From Treponema sp. UBA1798 (lineage in GTDB: Bacteria; Spirochaetota; Spirochaetia; Treponematales; Treponemataceae), in NCBI GenBank assembly GCA_002319875.1, contig DCFS01000036.1, positions 1-19,831 of the forward strand: a stretch of 19,831 nt of DNA. The letters run 5' to 3'. The notes beneath the pieces were generated by a model, which worked only from the letters and a program-made list of their open reading frames with translations, did no database searches and had not been told where the DNA came from. Made by a program: the position numbers and the translations under genes. Of the stretch, positions 14,387 to 19,831 are shown piece after piece; the stretch's first letter is position 1, and each line of letters opens with the position of its first letter.

Positions 14387-15718
14387 TTATGCTCTTACGA
14401 TAACTTCTGCAATATGCGGACGTTTCTTGAGATCGCCTGTCAGACTTGCTTCGCGAGCCTTGTTTACATATTTCGGATCCTGGAAACTGTATGTAAATTT
14501 TGTATGAACATCATATGTTCCGTTCATCAATGCATAAGCATCTTCCGTCATAACCAGCTCTTCATCGGTTGGAATGACAAAAACTTTTGTCCTGCTGTCC
14601 AGGGCGCTGATACATGTTTCCGCATTGCCCGTAAAAGAATATTCATTTTTTTGAGGATCAATCTTAATACCTATATCTTCAAGGTTCTGGAGACTGCGGT
14701 AACGGACTATCGGCGAACGTTCTCCGATACCTGCGGTAAATACGATCGCATCGACGCGCCCGAGAGCTGCTTTATATGCCCCTATATACTTGCGCAGCCG
14801 GTAAGAAAACATCTCGATCGAGAGCTCACAAAGCTTGTCACCCTCTGCTGCAGCAACTTCAATGTCACGCCCGTCAGTATATTTCCCGGTAATACCGAGC
14901 AGTCCTGACTTTTTATTCAGAGCCTTGTCCATTTCCTCCGGACTCATACCTGTTTTGCGCATAATATAAAACGGAAGTGCCGGATCAAGGTCTCCGCATC
15001 TGGTACCCATAACGAGACCTTCGAGCGGGGTGATACCCATTGATGTATCATAACAGCAGCCGTTTTTAACAGCGCAGACAGATGCCCCGTTGCCGAGATG
15101 ACAGATAATCAGGTTGGTGTCTGCCGGTTTCTGATGCAGAAGTACGGCTGCGCGCTTTGATGTATACAGGAACGATGTACCATGAAATCCATAACGGCGT
15201 GCATGGTATTTTGTATACCACTCGCGCGGAACTGCATACATATAGGCAAAATCAGGCATTGTCTGATGCCATGCGGTATCCATGATAGCGCAGTGAGGCA
15301 CATTCGGAAGTACTTTCTGAGCAGCTTCAATCCCCATGATATTCGCAGGATTATGGAGCGGCCCGAGATCCTGAACACTGCGGAACGTTTCAAGTACTTC
15401 CGGTGTGATGATAACCGATTTCGTAAACTTGTCACCGCCATGGAGTACACGATGTCCGACAGCTCCGACGCTGCTCATATCTTTGATAACGCCGACCTTC
15501 GGATCGGTAATTTCTTTCATAATCAGTTCAATTGCTTCTTTATGGGTCGGGCAGGGGCTTTCAAGCGTGTACTTGGAGCCGCCGACTTTATGCGTAATTA
15601 TAGAACCAGGTTGCGTAACGCGTTCAACAACGCCGTTTGCCAGAACATCCTTCTTGTCCCAGTCATAAACCTGATATTTTGCGGACGAACTGCCGCAGTT
15701 AAGTGTTAAAATAACCAT
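14387..15718 (-). CDS. ackA: Acetate kinase
   Basis: A 443-residue acetate kinase, which converts acetyl phosphate and ADP to acetate and ATP. This is the energy-yielding last step of acetate-forming fermentation. Active-site residues known from the Methanosarcina enzyme are all recognisable: N7, S10, S12 and K14 in the first motif, R90 (GHRVLHGG), D147 (AIMDTAWH) and H179 (YGFHGTSF). HLGNGAS, GTRCGDLDP, FTAGIGERSP and IPTDEE follow. The protein runs about 40 residues past the usual C-terminus near the conserved Glu of IPTDEE, giving a basic tail. I chose the ATG at 15718 because the acetate-kinase N-terminus starts there and AGGAT lies upstream; an ATG at 15796 would add 26 atypical residues. 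No phosphotransacetylase gene is adjacent. A good promoter lies just upstream. Confidence 0.97.
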   Translation of the reverse strand: MVILTLNCGSSSAKYQVYDWDKKDVLANGVVERVTQPGSIITHKVGGSKYTLESPCPTHKEAIELIMKEITDPKVGVIKDMSSVGAVGHRVLHGGDKFTKSVIITPEVLETFRSVQDLGPLHNPANIMGIEAAQKVLPNVPHCAIMDTAWHQTMPDFAYMYAVPREWYTKYHARRYGFHGTSFLYTSKRAAVLLHQKPADTNLIICHLGNGASVCAVKNGCCYDTSMGITPLEGLVMGTRCGDLDPALPFYIMRKTGMSPEEMDKALNKKSGLLGITGKYTDGRDIEVAAAEGDKLCELSIEMFSYRLRKYIGAYKAALGRVDAIVFTAGIGERSPIVRYRSLQNLEDIGIKIDPQKNEYSFTGNAETCISALDSRTKVFVIPTDEELVMTEDAYALMNGTYDVHTKFTYSFQDPKYVNKAREASLTGDLKKRPHIAEVIVRA

Positions 15719-15748
15719 TGGATTATCCTTAAAGTGAAAAGATATATA

Positions 15749-15777
15749 ATTATATGCGGAAAAACCTTTTGGAGCAA
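15749..15777 (-). promoter_or_regulatory. Predicted sigma-70 promoter for ackA
   Basis: On the minus strand, TTGCTC (15777-15772), a 17-base spacer and a perfect TATAAT (15754-15749), about 30 bases before the ackA ATG. It gives ackA its own transcript, apart from the upstream OppA operon. Confidence 0.65.
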
Positions 15778-15800
15778 TAGAGCAAAGTACCTTCAAACAG

Positions 15801-15823
15801 ACAGCCGGGAGAATCTCCCGCTG
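15801..15823. terminator. Terminator hairpin after the OppA-type gene
   Basis: ACAGC/GCTGT and GGGAG/CTCCC form a ten-pair stem with one bulged base and a three-base loop, directly after the OppA stop on the minus strand. The clean T5 run lies on the plus-strand side; on the minus strand only CTGTTTG follows, so efficiency in that direction is uncertain. Confidence 0.55.
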
Positions 15824-15826
15824 TTT

Positions 15827-17407
15827 TTACTTCATTACTATGTTCGGTATATTTGTATCCTTATGCTTGAAATAGAGATATTTCAGGGGATGCATGTCCA
15901 GTGCATTACTGCTCCATCCTCCGACCAGATCGAGATCAATGGCATGAAGACTTACCGGATGTGATATGGGAAGTATTTCTCCGCTGTCGAGCAGAAGTTG
16001 TTCCGCCTGGCTGAGCAGCTTCAGATGGTCTTCATCTGCGGTACTGGCAGCAGCCTGATCAAGAAAACTGTCGAATTCCGGATTTTTCCATCCGGATGGA
16101 TTCAGCGTGGAATCACTGCGGAACAGTTCCAGGAAAGCAAGCGGGTCAGAAAAATCTCCTATCCACGTATATGAAAACAGATCTGCTTTCCAGGTACTGA
16201 TCGAATCAAGATACCGGTTTGCAGGCGTTTTCTGTATGGAGAGCGTAACACCCAGAGGCTTCCATGCTTTTTTCAATATTTCAGCTTCCTGAGACATATA
16301 CTGGTTATCAATGATAGCAAACGTGACCGGAATATCTTTATCCGGTGCTATGGATGCTTTTTCCCGTGCGGATTTCATGAGATCCGCTGCTTCATCGTTG
16401 TCAGTATAATTAAGTCCGTTTACCTGCGGGTAGCTGCCGAGCGGATAAACGAATGTCGTAGCAGGTACCAGCGCTCCTTTTCGCAGTTCCGCCCAGGGGA
16501 CGGCTGCGAGGAGCGCGTTACGGAAATCCGGATTATTCCAGGGAGCATTTTCACATTTAAAAAACAGGTACTGTGTGCCATATTCCGCGTGAATTTTTAC
16601 TGCATTATGGTCAAGCAGTTCATTAATATCTAAGACATCAGCTACCCAGTCAGCGGTACCGGTGTTAAACATGAACGTATTCTGGTTTGCATCGTCAGAC
16701 TGCAGAATGGTTATCTGCGGAAGGTGAACATTGTCCGCATCCCAGTAATTTTCATTTTTTTTCAGTATGAGCTGCTTTTCCGTCTGTTCCGAAATAACAA
16801 ATGCGCCGCTTGAAACCGCAGGATCTTTATTTACAATTGCGAACGCATGATGGCAGAGAATTCTCGGCAGATGGCTTGCCGGTGTTTCAAGCTGGATAAC
16901 GACAGTTTTTTTATTTAATGCAGTGATACCCACGTCGTCACGTTTTCCTGTTCCTGTTCTGAATGCCTTTGCCCCTCTGATAATGTCAAGCAGGGACGCG
17001 TAGGAGGCTTTGGGATCTGCCAGAAGATCAAGCCATGATTCCCTGACGTCGTCGGCCGTTATCGGATCTCCGTTACTGAATTTTATACCGTCGCGGAGAA
17101 TGAATGTCCAGCGGAGTTTGTTACGCGATATATGATAGTCCTCAGCAAGTGCCGGAAGCGGATCAAGCGTTTCCGGATCATATGAAAACAGTCCTTCGTA
17201 AAGACCGCACAGCAGCTGAGCCTCGGAGCTGTAAGATGCCGTATGCGGATCAAGATTGTTTTCATGCTCCGATTGAACAATAGTCAAATTATGCTGCAGC
17301 GCGGGATCAATAGCGACAGGCGCATTGTTATCTGCTGCCGGGATATGCCGGATGGCAATTGTACTAAATAACATGCAGGCAAAAAGTAATTTCGGTTTAT
17401 TCTTCAT
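15827..17407 (-). CDS. oppA: OppA/DppA-type extracellular solute-binding protein (family 5)
   Basis: A 526-residue peptide-type ABC transporter binding protein (SBP family 5). It has a signal peptide (1-25, basic KNKPK then a hydrophobic core, cleavage near IPAA/D). The early Cys11 is not in a lipobox position, so a soluble periplasmic protein is expected. Family landmarks include GLYEGLFSYDPET (about 68-80), ALAEDYHISRNKLRWTFILRDGIKFSNGDP and TADDVRESW, then ENYWD in the middle and a C-terminal SYTWIGDFSDP segment. No permease or ATPase gene is nearby, so it is an orphan subunit that must use a transporter encoded elsewhere. The ATG at 17407 overlaps the upstream gene by 11 bases, with a weak GGGA about eight bases before it. 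Substrate is probably an oligopeptide, but this is not decidable by eye. Confidence 0.9.
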   Translation of the reverse strand: MKNKPKLLFACMLFSTIAIRHIPAADNNAPVAIDPALQHNLTIVQSEHENNLDPHTASYSSEAQLLCGLYEGLFSYDPETLDPLPALAEDYHISRNKLRWTFILRDGIKFSNGDPITADDVRESWLDLLADPKASYASLLDIIRGAKAFRTGTGKRDDVGITALNKKTVVIQLETPASHLPRILCHHAFAIVNKDPAVSSGAFVISEQTEKQLILKKNENYWDADNVHLPQITILQSDDANQNTFMFNTGTADWVADVLDINELLDHNAVKIHAEYGTQYLFFKCENAPWNNPDFRNALLAAVPWAELRKGALVPATTFVYPLGSYPQVNGLNYTDNDEAADLMKSAREKASIAPDKDIPVTFAIIDNQYMSQEAEILKKAWKPLGVTLSIQKTPANRYLDSISTWKADLFSYTWIGDFSDPLAFLELFRSDSTLNPSGWKNPEFDSFLDQAAASTADEDHLKLLSQAEQLLLDSGEILPISHPVSLHAIDLDLVGGWSSNALDMHPLKYLYFKHKDTNIPNIVMK

Positions 17408-18815
17408 CTTTTATTCCCAGTTTTTTCATCTGCGCTTCTTCTTCAATATAGGATATATATTCTGCTCTGCGCTGATTTGCTTTTACGATAGTGTTTTTTA
17501 TGCTTGTCAATTCCATTTTCATGCCCTTGATATGCTGAGAGTTTTCCTCTTCCTGTGTTTTCTTAAAAAAATCATCAAGAGCGACCAGTCTGGTATAGAG
17601 TTCCTGGCACTCGCTTATCTGTTTATTCAGAAAGTCGATAATTGCTTCCTGTCTGCTGCTTTCAATCTTTTTGTAACCAAGGCCGGTTCTGACCGCAAGC
17701 GATGAATAAAAGCGGATGCGCCGGTAAATGTCATCGATGAAAGTTGTATAATTTATTTTCTCACTCCGCTCTGTCTGGGTAACCGGATCGGATATATACA
17801 CCTGGTAACTGACAGACGGTTCTGCGATATTAAACGACTTGCGGATTATTTTGATAAACTTATCCCAGAAGGTATTATGCTGATTTTCGATAATGTCATG
17901 ATTTTCCTGTATTTTTGAGATGATCTGACCAAGCTGAGGAGCAACCGCCGATAAAGATCTTACCGCATCCAGGAGCATTTCTTTTGTATCTGTTTTTTCC
18001 ACTTTTTTTACTGTATGGTGCTCTGCTACTTTTAGTTTTGCAAGAAGTGCCTGCTGCTTTTTTTCCCTGTCAGCTGCATGGTCTTCGTCCACCAGTTCTT
18101 CAACCAGTGCAGCGTAAAAAGGAGCTTTTCCCATAACAGCAGGATAAAGCTTACGTATCTGCTGCATCTCTTCCTGTGCTGACAATGCAGCTTTTGCTTT
18201 ATCAAATCCGGGATGCTCAAAAATATCTTTCCGCAGTGCGCCTTTATAGATTTCTTTTTGAAAATCAGTCAGATCCTTCAGTGTCGTATTAATGATTGAT
18301 ACGGATCTTGCACATTTACTGATACTGTCGTTGATCGTACTGGCAGACAGTGCGTCGGATTCCTGTCTTGCAGCGAAGAGCAGTTCCGCAAGACCCCGCG
18401 TATTCGATTGTGAACTGTTCGGTGAAAAATCGTGCCAGAGGAATGAAGCATTCAAAGCAACAAGGTTTCTGATGCGGTCAATATTTATGTGGGCGACTGA
18501 GAATTTAAAATAGGTACAGATAAAATCAAGCATTGTCTCATAGTTTGAAAAACGGGTACCAATAATCATGGCACGTTCATTTTCTGAAAAAGGAGCATTA
18601 TCGGGAACGACTATGTCTGATATCTTGTTGTCATGCTTATATGGATCCGGAACGATCTTTGATTTTTTTATCAATACCTCATAAAGATTTTTTACACAAG
18701 AATGCAGCAGCCGGTAATTGTCGAGTGTCTTTGGTAATTCCTGCTCATCAAACCATTCCGTTTTGGCATCCAGCGCCGAAAACAGCTGTTCCTGAAAAGA
18801 ATTCGTATCAGCCAT
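17397..18815 (-). CDS. Conserved-looking hypothetical protein, helical, unknown function
   Basis: A 472-residue protein that I cannot assign to a named family. It has no signal peptide, no membrane segment and no cysteine-rich motif. The composition is strongly helical and charged. A globular part seems to span about 25-240. A Lys/Glu-rich linker (about 247-280) follows, and the C-terminal section (about 385-465) has heptad-like spacing, ending in a Glu/Lys-rich tail that suggests a coiled coil. It lies between a Crp/Fnr regulator (32 bases upstream) and an OppA-type protein (11-base overlap), so it is very likely co-transcribed with them. The ATG at 18815 has no obvious Shine-Dalgarno sequence. 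Absence of frameshifts over 1.4 kb and the tight packing argue that it is a real gene. I suspect a spirochaete-restricted family, unproven. Confidence 0.82.
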   Translation of the reverse strand: MADTNSFQEQLFSALDAKTEWFDEQELPKTLDNYRLLHSCVKNLYEVLIKKSKIVPDPYKHDNKISDIVVPDNAPFSENERAMIIGTRFSNYETMLDFICTYFKFSVAHINIDRIRNLVALNASFLWHDFSPNSSQSNTRGLAELLFAARQESDALSASTINDSISKCARSVSIINTTLKDLTDFQKEIYKGALRKDIFEHPGFDKAKAALSAQEEMQQIRKLYPAVMGKAPFYAALVEELVDEDHAADREKKQQALLAKLKVAEHHTVKKVEKTDTKEMLLDAVRSLSAVAPQLGQIISKIQENHDIIENQHNTFWDKFIKIIRKSFNIAEPSVSYQVYISDPVTQTERSEKINYTTFIDDIYRRIRFYSSLAVRTGLGYKKIESSRQEAIIDFLNKQISECQELYTRLVALDDFFKKTQEEENSQHIKGMKMELTSIKNTIVKANQRRAEYISYIEEEAQMKKLGIKDEE

Positions 18816-18847
18816 AGTTTTATTATCGTTTATTTTATCAGAAAAAT

Positions 18848-19546
18848 CTACGTATGTTTGATATTAGTTACCGGATTTATGCTGTCCGGCTGCGATAACA
18901 GTTCTATTGTATTCCTGTTGATCCGGATAAGGCCATCTTTCTTCATTTTTGAAAGTTCATTAGACAGAGCACTGCGGTCGACAGAAAGATAATCTGCCAG
19001 CTGCTGCCTGTTAAAAGAAAGTATTATTGTAAGAGACTGCTGCCTGAACGATTCATATGAAAAATAAGTGAGCAGTCGTTCCCGTATTGATTTCGGTGTT
19101 ATGTAGTCCATCTTCCGGGTGAGCATAAGGTTCCGCTTTGCAAGAACAGATAAAAGATTATGTATCAGTTTCGTATGAAATATACATTTTTTTTCACAGA
19201 CAGTTGCGAGTTTTGAAATGGCAAGAAAGAGAATCCGTGTATCACAGCATGCTTCTGCATTTACCATCAGCGGTTCATTTTCGAGGCAGGCATATGTTTC
19301 ACCGAAAACCTGCCCCTGATCTATATGTTCAATTATTTTCCTGTTACCCCACGCATCATTTTTCAGTATGTTTACCGATCCGGCAAGTACCAGAGCTGCA
19401 GATGTAATGATATCTCCGGCATGAAAAACTGTTTCACCTGTATGATAGATTTTTACGGAGGCAGAGAGACAGTCCAGCAGGGATTCAAGCTCCTCCCGGC
19501 TGATTCCGCTAAACAGTGGAGAAGAAGGGAAAAAAGTGAGTTTCAT
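18848..19546 (-). CDS. Crp/Fnr-family transcriptional regulator
   Basis: A 232-residue Crp/Fnr-type regulator. The N-terminal cyclic-nucleotide-binding-type beta-roll (about 10-115) includes VFHAGD (40-45) and a phosphate-cassette-like FGETYACLENEP (81-92). A long dimer helix follows (about 118-150). The C-terminal winged helix-turn-helix (about 178-212) has FNRQQLADYLSVDRSALSNE as its core (178-197). The Arg-Ser pair that binds the cAMP phosphate in E. coli CRP is not present after the cassette (LMVNAEA instead), and no Fnr-type N-terminal cysteine cluster exists. The effector is therefore unknown. GGGAGG lies five to six bases before the ATG at 19546, a strong ribosome binding site. It heads an operon with the unknown protein and OppA and probably regulates it. 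Confidence 0.9.
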   Translation of the reverse strand: MKLTFFPSSPLFSGISREELESLLDCLSASVKIYHTGETVFHAGDIITSAALVLAGSVNILKNDAWGNRKIIEHIDQGQVFGETYACLENEPLMVNAEACCDTRILFLAISKLATVCEKKCIFHTKLIHNLLSVLAKRNLMLTRKMDYITPKSIRERLLTYFSYESFRQQSLTIILSFNRQQLADYLSVDRSALSNELSKMKKDGLIRINRNTIELLSQPDSINPVTNIKHT

Positions 19547-19565
19547 GGATACCTCCCGTTTTTAT

Positions 19566-19595
19566 AGTATACCAGAAGACAGGAGTAATTTCCAA
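19566..19595 (-). promoter_or_regulatory. Predicted sigma-70 promoter of the Crp/Fnr-OppA operon
   Basis: On the minus strand, TTGGAA (19595-19590), an 18-base spacer and TATACT (19571-19566), about 20 bases before the ATG. No Crp- or Fnr-type inverted half-sites (TGTGA or TTGAT) are visible around it. Confidence 0.5.
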
Positions 19596-19656
19596 AGTTT
19601 GCTGACTTATGGAAGGAATCTTAAACGGAACGTTTTCAACCGCAGTTCCCGTGAAC

Positions 19657-19688
19657 GGCCGTCCCAAAAGTTTTTCTTGGGGACGGCC
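19657..19688. repeat. Strong inverted repeat (hairpin 1) in the right-edge gene-free region
   Basis: GGCCGTCCC (19657-19665) pairs perfectly with GGGACGGCC (19680-19688), extendable by AAC/GTT across a bulge. The loop starts AAAAG. The 285 bases from 19547 to the window end hold no supported gene; this and the two repeats below are what it contains. No clear U-tract follows on either strand. Confidence 0.6.
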
Positions 19689-19717
19689 TGTTAAATTTGA
19701 GAAATTAAGTATTGGTA

Positions 19718-19756
19718 GAGGCGTTTCCAAAAGTCTGTTACTTTTGAAAACGCCTC
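19718..19756. repeat. Long inverted repeat (hairpin 2), 17 positions
   Basis: Arms 19718-19734 and 19740-19756 pair at 16 of 17 positions (one C/A mismatch) around the five-base loop CTGTT. It contains the same CCAAAAGT core as the left arm of hairpin 1. It may be a terminator for a gene beyond the right edge or part of a repeat family. Confidence 0.65.
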
Positions 19757-19786
19757 AGTACTGTAAAGATTTATTCGTGCGGAAGG

Positions 19787-19826
19787 TTTAATACCCCGCC
19801 CCTTGGGGCGTATGAAGAGTATTAAA
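19787..19826. repeat. REP-like nested palindrome
   Basis: TTTAATAC (19787-19794) and GTATTAAA (19819-19826) form an outer stem. CGCCCC (19797-19802) and GGGGCG (19805-19810) form an inner GC stem around TT. Outer GG/CC pairs (19785-19786, 19828-19829) extend it with a bulged T. The design of AT-rich outer stem and GC-rich inner stem resembles REP-type intergenic elements. The element may continue past the window. Confidence 0.5.
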
Positions 19827-19831
19827 TCCCG

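Noticed and set aside
14354..14908. 184-codon plus-strand open frame
   Set aside because: Lies antisense to the end of ackA; Cys/Phe-rich translation with no motif or ribosome binding site. A shadow of the ackA codon usage.
19509..19730. 73-codon minus-strand open frame upstream of the Crp/Fnr gene
   Set aside because: Runs through hairpin 1 and the Crp/Fnr promoter and ribosome binding site; no motif, no own ribosome binding site.
1..19831. CRISPR array, tRNA, rRNA, insertion sequence or prophage
   Set aside because: No regularly spaced direct repeats, cloverleaf genes, transposase motifs or phage genes seen on either strand.

Overview
The window reads as a chromosomal segment of a spirochaete, most likely a Treponema. 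The support is: a Bat (aerotolerance-type) operon with spirochaete-style fused subunits; an infA–dksA–dnaJ–smr neighbourhood that I recall from treponemes; acetate kinase with a long C-terminal tail; a 472-residue protein I cannot place in any characterised family; and moderate GC with dense, overlapping genes. Species cannot be fixed from sequence alone. I see no rRNA or tRNA gene, CRISPR array, transposase or prophage gene.

Left edge (1-251): the 5' end of an aminotransferase gene runs off the left edge on the minus strand, divergent from the Bat operon. Region A (252-7820, plus): MoxR ATPase, DUF58 protein, a BatD-like small membrane protein, BatA, a BatB-BatC fusion, a BatD/BatE-like hybrid and an Smr-domain protein. 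Every junction overlaps or is separated by at most 13 bases, so this looks like one transcript. Its products form a periplasm-facing membrane assembly (three vWA proteins, TPR and SH3b modules) with a cytoplasmic MoxR chaperone-type ATPase.

Region B (7821-9433): a membrane-anchored J-domain protein (plus), then infA (minus) and a DksA-family regulator (plus). The last two are divergent, with predicted -10 boxes that directly abut. Region C (9434-13512, minus): a response regulator with two REC domains around a STAS-like middle, a soluble hybrid histidine kinase (HisKA-HATPase-REC-REC-Hpt) and a PHP-family phosphatase. The three genes overlap, so they look like one signalling operon. No DNA-binding output domain is present.

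Region D (13513-15826): a DJ-1/PfpI protein (plus) converges on ackA (minus) across a structured intergenic region. Region E (15827-19595, minus): a Crp/Fnr-type regulator, the 472-residue protein and an orphan OppA-type binding protein form an operon. Right edge (19596-19831): no gene, but three strong inverted repeats, the last resembling a REP-type palindrome.

I found no clearly new defence or mobile system. The most unusual elements are the fused Bat subunits, the closed phosphorelay operon without a visible output domain, the unknown protein in the Crp–OppA operon, and the non-coding palindrome cluster at the right edge.
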